This document shows, one piece after another, positions 10,988 through 19,682 of a stretch of DNA of 64,000 nucleotides. The position numbers were made by a program, and so were the translations under genes. Location: positions 1,550,001-1,614,000 of the forward strand of contig NZ_AP021869.1 in assembly GCF_026001925.1 (NCBI RefSeq), given 5' to 3'. How positions within the stretch are numbered: the stretch's first letter is position 1; every line of letters begins with the position of its first letter. This stretch comes from Vibrio gangliei (GTDB lineage Bacteria > Pseudomonadota > Gammaproteobacteria > Enterobacterales > Vibrionaceae). The notes under the pieces are model-generated. The model did not search any database. It was not told the DNA's origin and saw only the letters and a program-made list of their open reading frames with translations.

Positions 10988-11728
10988 ATGTCTACTATTG
11001 GTCGTATTCACTCTTATGAATCTTGTGGCACTGTTGATGGCCCAGGTATTCGTTTCATCGTTTTCATGCAAGGCTGCTTAATGCGTTGTATGTATTGTCA
11101 TAACCGCGACACGTGGGATACCCATGGCGGCAAAGAGGTGACCGTAGATGAGATCATTAACGAAGCGAAGTCTTATCGTCACTTCATGAACGCTTCAGGT
11201 GGCGGCATCACTTGCTCTGGTGGTGAAGCCATGCTTCAACCGGAATTTGTGCGCGACCTATTCCGCGCCGCACAGGCCGAAGGCATCCACACTTGCCTAG
11301 ATACTAATGGTTACATTCGCAAACACACGGATGTCATTGATGAAGTGCTTGATGCTACCGATTTAGTTATGCTCGACATCAAACACATGAAAGATGAAAT
11401 TCACCATGACTTTATTGGGGTATCCAACCGTCGCACACTCGATTTCGCGCGTTACCTTCACAAAATTGGTCAAAAAACATGGCTACGTTACGTAATCGTA
11501 CCTGGCTATACTGATGACCTCGAAGCGGCAGAAATGCTAGGTGAATTCATTAAAGATATGGATAACATCGAAAAAGTTGAGCTATTGCCTTATCACAAAC
11601 TTGGTGCCCATAAATGGGAGGCACTTGGTCACGATTATCCTCTGGAAGGTGTGAATCCACCATCAAAAGAAACGATGGAAAAAGTGGTTTCTGTACTAAG
11701 CAAATACCACGATAACGTGATGTTTTAA
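10988..11728 (+). CDS. pflA: Pyruvate formate-lyase activating enzyme PflA
   Basis: 246 aa radical-SAM enzyme that installs the glycyl radical on PflB. The 4Fe-4S motif CX3CX2C is at Cys30, Cys34 and Cys37 ([12 protein letters not shown]), and the glycine-rich SAM segment [14 protein letters not shown] is intact. Start ATG 10988 has an AAGGAA element. It has its own upstream gap of 105 bases after the pflB terminator, so it may have its own promoter in addition to read-through. Confidence 0.97.
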   Translation: MSTIGRIHSYESCGTVDGPGIRFIVFMQGCLMRCMYCHNRDTWDTHGGKEVTVDEIINEAKSYRHFMNASGGGITCSGGEAMLQPEFVRDLFRAAQAEGIHTCLDTNGYIRKHTDVIDEVLDATDLVMLDIKHMKDEIHHDFIGVSNRRTLDFARYLHKIGQKTWLRYVIVPGYTDDLEAAEMLGEFIKDMDNIEKVELLPYHKLGAHKWEALGHDYPLEGVNPPSKETMEKVVSVLSKYHDNVMF

Positions 11729-11795
11729 TCCTTATCGACTCGACTATATTTGCTCGTTTATTTACCAAATTCAAATTAGATTTTTGAGGTCCACA

Positions 11796-12296
11796 ATGGA
11801 AATGACACATGCACAGCGTTTGATCCTTTCAAACCAATACCGCCTAATGGCAAGCCTTGAGCCAAGTGAAGCTAAGAAATTTAAACGCCTGCAAACCATC
11901 GTAGAACGTGGTTACGGTCTGCAAATGCGTGAATTAGATAAAAACTTTGGTTACATGGAAGAAGAAGCATGCCGTGAAATCATCGACATCATGGAAATGT
12001 ACCATGCAATGCAAGAATCTAATAACATGCTGTCAGATGCAGACAAAGCCAATGTTGACCAACGTCGCCTACAGTTCCTAGGCTTTGATATTGCTACCGA
12101 ACACCAAGCTATGAATTACGTTCGTTTCTTGGTCGATTCAGAAGGCTTATACCCTCAGTTTGATAAAGCAGACCATCACTTCAACGCGCAAATGCCAATG
12201 ATTGATAAATATCGCCGTATGCTAAACACTTGGCGTAACTGCCCACGTCAATATCACCTTTCTGCTACGGAATTAACGCAGATTTTTAATGCTTAA
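11796..12296 (+). CDS. yfbU: YfbU family protein (UPF0304)
   Basis: 166 aa, close to E. coli YfbU over its whole length ([15 protein letters not shown] at the N-terminus, [13 protein letters not shown] at the C-terminus). The frame is open to 11784, but MEMTHAQ at 11796 is the family start and has an AGG element. The structure of the family is alpha-helical. In E. coli overproduction of YfbU has been linked to MazF-related cell death, but its biochemical role is not established. It follows pflA by 67 bases on the same strand. Confidence 0.9.
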   Translation: MEMTHAQRLILSNQYRLMASLEPSEAKKFKRLQTIVERGYGLQMRELDKNFGYMEEEACREIIDIMEMYHAMQESNNMLSDADKANVDQRRLQFLGFDIATEHQAMNYVRFLVDSEGLYPQFDKADHHFNAQMPMIDKYRRMLNTWRNCPRQYHLSATELTQIFNA

Positions 12297-12343
12297 CTAC
12301 TCATAAAGCAAAAAGTCGAAAAGCAAAAAGGTTACAGCATAAA

Positions 12344-12380
12344 GCGCGGCGACAGGAACGATTTTTGAAGCCGCGTTTTC
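12344..12380 (+). terminator. Weak terminator after yfbU
   Basis: CGCGGC (12345-12350) pairs with GCCGCG (12370-12375), followed by TTTT. The loop of about 19 bases makes it a moderate candidate. The rest of 12297-12639 is AT-rich and shows no gene; it must hold the yeaG promoter, but I could not assign one. Confidence 0.5.
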
Positions 12381-12639
12381 TGTTTTTATTTCTCTTAATT
12401 TAGCACCTAATTCTGCCTCTTTTGTCCTACTCGCTATTTCCCTTTTTCACACCCTGCTACTCGTGACACACAGCAAATGCTGACATAAATAAGTACATAA
12501 TTGTTAAGCAGAATCCAAAATCGAGTCTAGTCTTAGTTCTAGGGGGTATGTATTCAAGCAGCTGGAAACCATATCTTGCGTAACTTGGATACCACGTCAT
12601 CAGTTACCCCATCATTCGATATGTTCAAGGGGATTCGCT

Positions 12640-14574
12640 ATGAGTATTTTTGACCACTACCAATCACGCTACGAAGCCGCTAAAGATGAAGAATTGTCTC
12701 TGCAAGAGTTTCTTACGTTATGCCATCAGGACAAAAGTGCTTACGCCAATGCGGCCGAACGGCTACTCATGGCCATTGGTGAACCAGAAGTAATCGATAC
12801 TTCTAAACACCCGAGGTTAAGCCGGATTTTCTCTAACCGTGTCATTTCACGTTATAAAACATTCGAACACTTTTATGGCATGGAAGATGCGATAGAACAA
12901 ATCGTGTCTTACTTAAAACATGCCGCACAAGGTTTAGAAGAGCGCAAACAAATTCTCTATCTACTAGGCCCTGTGGGTGGTGGTAAGTCATCATTAGCTG
13001 AAAAACTGAAAGCCTTAATGCAACAAATGCCCATTTATGTCCTTTCTGCTAATGGGGTACGTAGCCCAGTCAATGATCACCCATTCTGCCTATTTAACGT
13101 GGAAGAAGATGGTGCTCTGCTCAAAAGTGAATATGGTATCGACCCTCGTTACTTACGTTCCATCATGTCGCCTTGGGCCGCCAAACGTTTAAAAGAATTT
13201 GGTGGTGACATTACTAAATTCAAAGTGGTCAAAGTACGCCCGTCCATTCTCAACCAGGTTGCTATTGCTAAAACCGAACCGGGTGATGAAAACAACCAAG
13301 ACATTTCTTCTTTGGTCGGTAAAGTTGATATTCGTAAGCTGGAGCATTTCTCACAAGATGACCCCGATGCCTACAGCTACTCTGGTGCGCTTTGTCGTGC
13401 TAACCAAGGTGTGATGGAATTTGTGGAGATGTTTAAAGCGCCGATTAAAGTATTACACCCACTATTAACAGCCACTCAAGAAGGTAACTACAACGGTACC
13501 GAGGGGCTTTCTGCTCTTCCATTTGAAGGCATGATCCTAGCGCACTCTAATGAATCTGAGTGGCAGACCTTCCGTCACAACAAAAACAACGAAGCCTTTT
13601 TAGACCGGGTTTACATTGTCAAAGTGCCCTATTGTTTACGCGTATCGGAAGAGAAAAAAATCTACAAAAAACTATTACTTAACAGTGAATTATCCGAAGC
13701 GCCATGTTCACCAAGCACGCTCGATATTTTGGCACAATTCAGTATCTTGTCTCGCTTAAAAGAGCCTGAAAATTCGTCCATTTTCTCCAAAATGCGCGTT
13801 TATGATGGCGAAACATTAAAAGACACCGATCCTAAAGCCAAAAGCTATCAGGAATATCGCGATTACGCGGGCGTTGATGAAGGTATGTCCGGTTTATCAA
13901 CCCGCTTTGCCTTTAAAATTTTGTCTCGCGTGTTTAACTTCGATCAAACGGAGGTGGCGGCAAACCCTGTCCATTTGTTCTATGTAATTGAGCAACAAGT
14001 CGAGCGCGAACAATTTCCTCAAGAGACCGCTGAACGCTATCTTGAATATTTGAAAGGTTATCTAGTACCAAAATATGTGGAATTTATTGGTAAAGAAATC
14101 CAAACCGCCTACTTAGAATCCTATTCTGAATATGGGCAAAATATCTTTGACCGTTATGTCACCTACGCGGATTTTTGGATTCAAGACCAAGAATATCGCG
14201 ACCCAGAAACGGGCCAATTATTCGACCGCTCTGCCCTAAATGAAGAACTAGAAAAGATTGAGAAAACCGCAGGGATCAGTAACCCGAAAGACTTCCGTAA
14301 TGAGATTGTGAACTTTGTTCTTCGTGCTCGCGCTAATAACAATGGACAAAACCCAGTATGGACCAGCTACGAGAAACTTCGCACTGTTATCGAGAAGAAA
14401 ATGTTCTCCAATACCGAAGAGCTACTGCCGGTTATTTCATTTAATGCAAAAACCTCGCACGATGATCAAAAGAAACACGACAACTTTGTGGCGCGCATGA
14501 TGGAGAAAGGTTACACCAAGAAACAAGTTCGTTTACTTGCAGAGTGGTATTTGCGTGTACGTAAGTCCTCATAG
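12640..14574 (+). CDS. yeaG: PrkA-type serine protein kinase YeaG
   Basis: 644 aa. An AAA+ domain with P-loop GPVGGGKSS at residue 110 is followed by the PrkA C-terminal kinase-like region. In E. coli, YeaG is induced by RpoS and in nitrogen starvation, and together with YeaH affects RpoS-dependent stress survival. ATG 12640 is preceded by AAGGGGA. It is the first gene of yeaG-yeaH-spoVR, a cluster conserved across proteobacteria. The three are co-directional; the yeaG-yeaH gap is 91 bases. Confidence 0.95.
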   Translation: MSIFDHYQSRYEAAKDEELSLQEFLTLCHQDKSAYANAAERLLMAIGEPEVIDTSKHPRLSRIFSNRVISRYKTFEHFYGMEDAIEQIVSYLKHAAQGLEERKQILYLLGPVGGGKSSLAEKLKALMQQMPIYVLSANGVRSPVNDHPFCLFNVEEDGALLKSEYGIDPRYLRSIMSPWAAKRLKEFGGDITKFKVVKVRPSILNQVAIAKTEPGDENNQDISSLVGKVDIRKLEHFSQDDPDAYSYSGALCRANQGVMEFVEMFKAPIKVLHPLLTATQEGNYNGTEGLSALPFEGMILAHSNESEWQTFRHNKNNEAFLDRVYIVKVPYCLRVSEEKKIYKKLLLNSELSEAPCSPSTLDILAQFSILSRLKEPENSSIFSKMRVYDGETLKDTDPKAKSYQEYRDYAGVDEGMSGLSTRFAFKILSRVFNFDQTEVAANPVHLFYVIEQQVEREQFPQETAERYLEYLKGYLVPKYVEFIGKEIQTAYLESYSEYGQNIFDRYVTYADFWIQDQEYRDPETGQLFDRSALNEELEKIEKTAGISNPKDFRNEIVNFVLRARANNNGQNPVWTSYEKLRTVIEKKMFSNTEELLPVISFNAKTSHDDQKKHDNFVARMMEKGYTKKQVRLLAEWYLRVRKSS

Positions 14575-14665
14575 CCTAGCTCTTAATACCTAGAATAAAG
14601 AGTGACGAGATAGTGTTTCTCGTTACTTTTTAACCGCTATTCATGAGGCAGTTTGGGGAGGCGCT

Positions 14666-15940
14666 ATGGTACAATTTATCGACCGACGTTTGAATGGGAA
14701 AAATAAGAGTACCGTCAACCGGCAGCGGTTTATTCGTCGAAATAAAGAGCAGATCAAAAAGTCTGTCGCAGAAGCCGTTAAAAAACGTTCTATCACCAAT
14801 ACTGAAACCGGTGAAGATGTCACGATTCCCAATCAAGACATTACTGAGCCAACATTTCATCAAGGCAAAGGCGGCACTAAAGAACGCGTGCATCCAGGCA
14901 ATGATCAATTCACCACTGGAGATAAAATCGATCGCCCACCAGCAGGCGGTTCTGGTGGTGGCTCGGGTCAAGGTGATGCCAGTAATGATGGCGAAGGACA
15001 AGATGACTTTATTTTTCAAATTTCAAAAGATGAATACTTAGATATTCTGTTTGAAGATCTTGCGCTACCTAATTTGAAGAAAAACCAAGTCAATAAAATT
15101 ACCGAGTGGAAATCCCACCGTTCGGGCTATCAAACTGCCGGTATTCCATCAAACATAGCAATTGTGCGTTCATTACAACAGTCACTCGCTCGACGCACAG
15201 CAATGACGGCCGCAAAGCGTAAACATTTACGTGATCTTGAAAGCCTACTTGATGAAATTCAAATGTCGGAGCCTGCGCAACCACTTGAAGAAACACGTAT
15301 AAAAGCCGAGATCGCGGAACTTCGCGAAAAAATTGCCAGCGTGCCATTTATCGACACCTTTGACCTACGTTATAAAAACTACGAGCGTAAACCGATTCCA
15401 TCGAGCCAAGCAGTGATGTTCTGTTTGATGGATGTCTCAGGTTCAATGGACCAGCCTACCAAAGACATCGCTAAGCGTTTCTACGTTCTGCTTTATTTAT
15501 TCTTAACTCGTACCTATGAAAATGTCGAAGTGGTATTTATTCGTCACCACACACAGGCAAAAGAGGTGGATGAGCACGAGTTCTTCTATTCTCAAGAGAC
15601 AGGTGGCACCATTGTTTCCAGTGCCTTAAAACTCATGAGCGATATCGTTAGAGACCGCTACCCCACTAACGAATGGAATATCTATGCAGCGCAAGCCTCT
15701 GATGGTGATAACTGGGCTGACGATTCTCCCCGCTGTAAAGATCTATTAGTCAAAAACCTATTACCTTATTGCCAATATTATTCGTACATCGAAATCACCA
15801 AACGTGCACACCAAACCTTATGGCGTGAATATGAAAGAATCGATGAAGCCTACGAAAACTTTGCCATGAAAAACATTCAATCTGTGGATGATATTTTCCC
15901 AATTTTCCGCGAGCTCTTTCAAAAGCAAGCTCAATCTTGA
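14666..15940 (+). CDS. yeaH: YeaH family VWA-like protein (UPF0229)
   Basis: 424 aa, DUF444/UPF0229. A charged Gly-rich stretch around residues 80-115 ([11 protein letters not shown]) separates a basic N-terminal part from a von Willebrand A-like domain with MIDAS motif DVSGSM at Asp256. It is the usual partner of YeaG and thought to act with it in stress/nutrient-limitation signalling, though no reaction is known. A GGGGAGG-like Shine-Dalgarno precedes ATG 14666. It ends 11 bases before the SpoVR start. Confidence 0.94.
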   Translation: MVQFIDRRLNGKNKSTVNRQRFIRRNKEQIKKSVAEAVKKRSITNTETGEDVTIPNQDITEPTFHQGKGGTKERVHPGNDQFTTGDKIDRPPAGGSGGGSGQGDASNDGEGQDDFIFQISKDEYLDILFEDLALPNLKKNQVNKITEWKSHRSGYQTAGIPSNIAIVRSLQQSLARRTAMTAAKRKHLRDLESLLDEIQMSEPAQPLEETRIKAEIAELREKIASVPFIDTFDLRYKNYERKPIPSSQAVMFCLMDVSGSMDQPTKDIAKRFYVLLYLFLTRTYENVEVVFIRHHTQAKEVDEHEFFYSQETGGTIVSSALKLMSDIVRDRYPTNEWNIYAAQASDGDNWADDSPRCKDLLVKNLLPYCQYYSYIEITKRAHQTLWREYERIDEAYENFAMKNIQSVDDIFPIFRELFQKQAQS

Positions 15941-15951
15941 GGGGATACGTT

Positions 15952-17517
15952 ATGGTCACAAAAACACAAGATACCATTGAGCGAGAACAACACCATCCAG
16001 GCTACCCATTACCGACAGGCCCGGATTGGACATTTGATTTATTAGAGCTTTACCACACTGAAATTAAACGTGTGGCCGAACATTATCGCTTAGATACGTA
16101 TCCAAATCAGATTGAAGTGATTACCGCAGAACAAATGATGGATGCCTATTCCAGTATCGGCATGCCCATCAATTACAACCATTGGTCTTTCGGTAAACGT
16201 TTCATTCAAACGGAACAAAATTACAAACATGGTCACATGGGGCTAGCCTACGAAATTGTCATCAACTCCAACCCATGTATTGCCTATCTCATGGAAGAAA
16301 ACACCATCACCATGCAAGCGCTTGTTATGGCGCACGCTTGTTATGGGCATAATTCATTCTTTAAAGGCAACTATCTATTCCAGTCATGGACTGATGCCAG
16401 CTCGATTATTGACTACTTATTGTTTGCTAAACATTACATCACTCAATGTGAAGAAAAATACGGAATAGCTGAAGTGGAAAAAATTCTCGATTCTTGCCAT
16501 GCCTTAATGAATTACGGCGTCGATCGTTACAAGCGACCAGAAAAGATTTCGATTTTAGAAGAAAAAGCACGGCAAGAATCTCGTGAGGCTTATCTGCAAT
16601 CACAAGTGAATGAATTGTGGCGAACCGTGCCTAAATCTAAGCAAGATGAGCATCATGACAGCCAACGTTTTCCAAGCGAACCACAAGAAAACCTGTTGTA
16701 TTTCATCGAAAAACACGCCCCACTGCTAGAGCCATGGCAACGTGAAGTGGTTCGTATTGTTCGTAAAGTCAGCCAGTACTTTTACCCACAAAAACAAACC
16801 CAAGTCATGAATGAAGGCTGGGCGACTTTCTGGCACTACACCATTTTGAACCATCTATATGATGAAGGCGTCGTAACGGATTCTTTCATATTGGAGTTTC
16901 TACACAGCCACACCAGCGTAGTTGCACAACCTGAATACAACAGTAAGTATTACAGCGGCATCAACCCTTATGCACTCGGGTTCGCCATGTTCCAAGATAT
17001 TCGCCGCATCTGTGAACACCCGACCGATGAAGACAAAGAATGGTTTCCCGAAATCGCTGGCAGTAATTGGCTCGACACCTTGCACTTCGCCATGCATAAC
17101 TTCAAAGATGAAAGCTTTATCAGCCAATATTTATCCCCCAAAGTTATCCGTGATTTCAGGTTATTTTCGGTCTTAGATGATGATAGAAAAAATTATGTTG
17201 AAATCAGTGCCATTCATAACGAAACCGGCTACCAAGCGATTCGTGAAAAATTGGCCTCTCAATACAACCTCAGTAATTTAGAGCCGAATATTCAAGTGTG
17301 GAATGTGAATGTACGTGGCGACCGCTCACTCACCTTGCAACATATTCCGCAAGATAGGATCCCACTTAACAACAGTTACCCTGAAGTACTGAAACATTTA
17401 CACCGCTTATGGGGGTTTGATGTGATTTTGGAAGAGGTAAAAGATTCTGGCCGACGTGAAATCCTCGCGACCTGCCCACCAACGCCATCACAACATCATG
17501 GACATGGGATTTCTTAG
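15952..17517 (+). CDS. SpoVR family protein (YcgB)
   Basis: 521 aa, about the length of E. coli YcgB (510 aa). The frame opens at a TTG at 15937 overlapping yeaH, but ATG 15952 has GAGGGG at good spacing and is preferred. SpoVR is named after a Bacillus sporulation cortex gene; in non-sporulating bacteria it travels with yeaG and yeaH, as here, suggesting a common stress role of unknown mechanism. Family-typical features include the conserved ITAEQMMDAYSSIGMP and NEGWATFWHYT motifs. It is the last core gene before the accessory region. Confidence 0.92.
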   Translation: MVTKTQDTIEREQHHPGYPLPTGPDWTFDLLELYHTEIKRVAEHYRLDTYPNQIEVITAEQMMDAYSSIGMPINYNHWSFGKRFIQTEQNYKHGHMGLAYEIVINSNPCIAYLMEENTITMQALVMAHACYGHNSFFKGNYLFQSWTDASSIIDYLLFAKHYITQCEEKYGIAEVEKILDSCHALMNYGVDRYKRPEKISILEEKARQESREAYLQSQVNELWRTVPKSKQDEHHDSQRFPSEPQENLLYFIEKHAPLLEPWQREVVRIVRKVSQYFYPQKQTQVMNEGWATFWHYTILNHLYDEGVVTDSFILEFLHSHTSVVAQPEYNSKYYSGINPYALGFAMFQDIRRICEHPTDEDKEWFPEIAGSNWLDTLHFAMHNFKDESFISQYLSPKVIRDFRLFSVLDDDRKNYVEISAIHNETGYQAIREKLASQYNLSNLEPNIQVWNVNVRGDRSLTLQHIPQDRIPLNNSYPEVLKHLHRLWGFDVILEEVKDSGRREILATCPPTPSQHHGHGIS

Positions 17518-17528
17518 ATACTTACTTG

Positions 17529-17575
17529 CGGGCGAACTTGAAACATGGCGATAGTGCGTCATTCAGGTTCGCCCG
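17529..17575. repeat. Inverted repeat between spoVR and the GNAT gene
   Basis: CGGGCGAACTTGAA (17529-17542) pairs with TTCAGGTTCGCCCG (17562-17575), 13 of 14 positions, between two convergent genes. There is no T-tail on either strand. It may be a bidirectional transcription end or mark the left edge of the accessory region. Confidence 0.6.
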
Positions 17576-17585
17576 TGAGTCATGG

Positions 17586-18011
17586 TTATTCAGAGATCGT
17601 TTTCGACATCCAATAGAACCTATCGTCATCACTATCAACCACAAAACCCGATCTTTTATAAAGATTAAATGCAGGACTGATTCTAAATACACGCAATGTT
17701 AGCTTGTTGAAACCAGACTCCGTAGCTAACCGTTCGCATTCAGACAAAGCCGCAGCGCCAATACCTTGATTTTGATGTTTCTGACTCACCTGCAAATCAC
17801 GGATATAACAGCTCTCATCATCAAAGGCTAATCTAATCGCTCCAGCAATTTCACCATCAAATAAGATATCGATATTCGTCAGTTCACGGATTTGCTCTTC
17901 GATTTTCGAACTCTCCCAATCAACCGCATAATGCTCATAATATGAACGCATATTTAAGTAAGTGAGATTGGCTGAAGCTGCTAAATCTATTGTATTTTGA
18001 TACGTAATCAT
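17586..18011 (-). CDS. GNAT family N-acetyltransferase
   Basis: 141 aa from ATG 18011, which has CAGGG upstream; the frame also opens at a TTG (18032) that I consider less likely. The acetyl-CoA-binding motif A is seen in LQVSQKHQNQGIGAAAL (Q-x-x-G-I-G), with YIRDLQV strand before it and FNLYKRSGF motif B after it. The substrate is not predictable. It lies 71 bases after the PhzF-like gene on the same strand and is the last gene of a three-gene run (DUF1778, PhzF-like, GNAT). It does not resemble the TacT toxins usually paired with DUF1778 antitoxins. Confidence 0.85.
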   Translation of the reverse strand: MITYQNTIDLAASANLTYLNMRSYYEHYAVDWESSKIEEQIRELTNIDILFDGEIAGAIRLAFDDESCYIRDLQVSQKHQNQGIGAAALSECERLATESGFNKLTLRVFRISPAFNLYKRSGFVVDSDDDRFYWMSKTISE

Positions 18012-18082
18012 TGCTACCCTGTTGCTATACAAAAATTTTTATATCCAAGAACGTAATTGCGTTATTAAGAGTTAACCCTCAC

Positions 18083-18874
18083 TCACACGTCAATAGAACC
18101 TTTAAGATACAAAACCCCTTTTCCTGAAATAACAACACTGTCTCCAGAGACGTGACATTTTAACGTTCCGCCTCGCCTTGATGCTTGATAGGCAAGTAGC
18201 TCCACTTTATCCAGTTTTTCAGCCCAATACGGTGCTAAACCTGAATGAATAGAACCTGTCACCGGATCTTCTTCGCCCCCATTGGCTGGCCAAAAATAAC
18301 GAGAAACAAAATCATAATGGTCAGATTTAGCCGTAACCACGACATCGAAAGGTGCAAGTTGTTTTAACTGTTCTGCATCATAGGATATATCCAAAACCTC
18401 TTGCTCATTATCATAAACGGCAAAATACGCTTGCCTGTTTTTGAGCACTTCGATGGGTCTATTTGAAAGCCCATCGAGAAGTTGAGACGGAATGGCAGAG
18501 ACGATATCTGGTTTCTGATTTGGGAACGTCATTTGAATTTCATTGTTGGCATTACGAATAACGGTTAGGTTGCCCACTTCACGAGTAATGAACTCAATCT
18601 GGTCTTCAATACCCAACTCGTTAAATAGCACATAGGCAGACGCCAAAGTCGCATGACCACAAAAATCGATTTCAGTTAATGGTGAAAACCAGCGAATTTC
18701 ATATCGATTCTCACCAATATTTTTGATAAAAGCGGTTTCTGATAGGTTATTTTCAACCGCGATATTCTGCATTAAATCTTCAGATAGCCATTCAGCGACC
18801 GGAACAACAGCAGCAGAGTTACCTTTAAACTGTTGATCGGTAAATGCATCAACAACAAATATATCCATTTTCAC
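18083..18874 (-). CDS. PhzF family isomerase-like protein
   Basis: About 263 aa. The N-terminus MDIFVVDAFTDQQFKGNSAAV and the motif FCGHATLAS are diagnostic of the PhzF/YddE fold (two diaminopimelate-epimerase-like halves). The second half has EEDPVTGSIHSGLAPYW. GTG 18874 has GGAG 8 bases upstream and is chosen; ATG 18868 two codons later is the alternative. Known members isomerise trans-2,3-dihydro-3-hydroxyanthranilate, but most, like this one, have no assigned substrate. No phenazine genes are nearby. It begins 47 bases after the DUF1778 gene. Confidence 0.87.
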   Translation of the reverse strand: MKMDIFVVDAFTDQQFKGNSAAVVPVAEWLSEDLMQNIAVENNLSETAFIKNIGENRYEIRWFSPLTEIDFCGHATLASAYVLFNELGIEDQIEFITREVGNLTVIRNANNEIQMTFPNQKPDIVSAIPSQLLDGLSNRPIEVLKNRQAYFAVYDNEQEVLDISYDAEQLKQLAPFDVVVTAKSDHYDFVSRYFWPANGGEEDPVTGSIHSGLAPYWAEKLDKVELLAYQASRRGGTLKCHVSGDSVVISGKGVLYLKGSIDV

Positions 18875-18921
18875 TTTATGAACTCCATGTTCTTTATATC
18901 TAGGTCGCACTGACTAAATCA

Positions 18922-19215
18922 CTACCAACGAACCCTTTCCCCAAACTCACTTATGCCACTCGCGTCTGTGAATTTGGCAGCGTCAAGCAGAGCCTGGTTC
19001 GGCGCTTTTGCTTTATCACATGCAATCATAAATTCGTCAAAAACTCGGGCTTTAACCACAATAGTTTCATACTCTTTAATGACATGAGTTGCATCTTCAT
19101 CCATAAGTCTAACTACATACTCATTGAGACTTTTTAAACCAAGTAAAGCTGTTGCTTTTTCAGCTTTTGCCTTAATCTCTTCATCAAGGCGAATATCTAA
19201 ACGTGTTGTTGCCAT
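18922..19215 (-). CDS. DUF1778 (TacA-like) antitoxin, apparently without its toxin
   Basis: 97 aa. The N-terminal ATTRLDIRLDEEIKAKAEKA is a ribbon-helix-helix DNA-binding domain typical of DUF1778 antitoxins; the C-terminal tail (AKFTDASGISEFGERVRW) is the toxin-neutralising type. The cognate GNAT toxin normally overlaps the antitoxin end, but the next gene here is a PhzF-like protein. RBS GGAG lies 5 bases before the ATG. A palindrome at 19229-19245, 14-30 bases upstream, is a likely autoregulatory operator. It may be a remnant of a TA module. Confidence 0.85.
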   Translation of the reverse strand: MATTRLDIRLDEEIKAKAEKATALLGLKSLNEYVVRLMDEDATHVIKEYETIVVKARVFDEFMIACDKAKAPNQALLDAAKFTDASGISEFGERVRW

Positions 19216-19228
19216 AATTACTCCTATG

Positions 19229-19245
19229 TACGGATCTATTCCGTA
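19229..19245. promoter_or_regulatory. Palindromic operator candidate upstream of DUF1778 gene
   Basis: TACGGA-TCTAT-TCCGTA is a perfect 6-bp inverted repeat with a 5-base spacer, 14-30 bases before the antitoxin start. The half-site TTACGGA occurs again at about 19297-19303. Ribbon-helix-helix antitoxins usually repress their own promoter through such repeats. Confidence 0.55.
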
Positions 19246-19310
19246 ACACTAGTGGTTATAGTGCAAATATAGAGCGCATTCAATTTGTACAGATAGTTTA
19301 CGGAAACACA

Positions 19311-19652
19311 GCCACCACGTCGATTATTCGTAATATTCCTGAGCTTGGGTATATTACCAATAAGCAAGCGGCCTCTCTTATCGGCGTTGCACCGATAACC
19401 AAAGAAAATGGCCGCTATAAAGGCAAAAGAATCATTCAAGGTGGTCGAGCCCAAGCAAGGACGGTTCTCTATATGGCAATGATGTCAGCGATGCAATGCA
19501 ACCCAGTATTTAAAGCCACTTATCAGCATCTTTTAGACGCAGGAAAACCGAAGAAAGTTGCTATTATTGCCTGCGTAAGAAATATGGTTGTAACTTTAAA
19601 TTCGATGTTAAGAGATGTCGTCATGTGGGATGAAAATAAAGCTAAAATTTAG
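19311..19652 (+). pseudogene. IS110-family transposase remnant (C-terminal part)
   Basis: An open frame without a start runs to TAG 19650-19652 and encodes the C-terminal Transposase_20 half of an IS110-family enzyme (PELGYITNKQAASLIGVAP, GGRAQARTVLYMAMMSA, RDVVMWDENKAKI). The whole N-terminal DEDD domain is missing. It lies opposite in strand to the surrounding cassettes. It is clearly different from the intact transposase at 22485-23639. The right end of the element abuts an attC stub (19665-19680), so this element also appears to have inserted into an attC; the left side has been deleted up to the DUF1778 promoter. Confidence 0.85.
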
Positions 19653-19664
19653 CTATTGACGCCA

Positions 19665-19680
19665 TACTCGTTTGTTAGCT
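19665..19680 (-). other. Truncated integron attC site (5' core only)
   Basis: On the minus strand, three bases after the Shedu stop, the sequence AGCTAACAAACGAG begins like a Vibrio attC (R'' core ending in TAAC followed by AAACG). The rest of the site is missing and IS110-remnant sequence follows at once. Confidence 0.6.
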
Positions 19681-19682
19681 TT

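Noticed and set aside
12520..12600. Possible sigma-54 promoter before yeaG (TGG...TTGC elements)
   Set aside because: The GG-GC spacing is 12 bases where 10 are required; not a valid -24/-12 element.
17586..18011. GNAT gene as TacT-type toxin partner of the DUF1778 antitoxin
   Set aside because: It is separated from the antitoxin by the PhzF-like gene and its sequence is a general GNAT, not TacT-like.
18012..18082. attC between the PhzF-like and GNAT genes, extending the array leftwards
   Set aside because: The 71-base gap lacks the paired RYYYAAC and GTTRRRY cores and internal arms; these genes cannot be called cassettes on present evidence.
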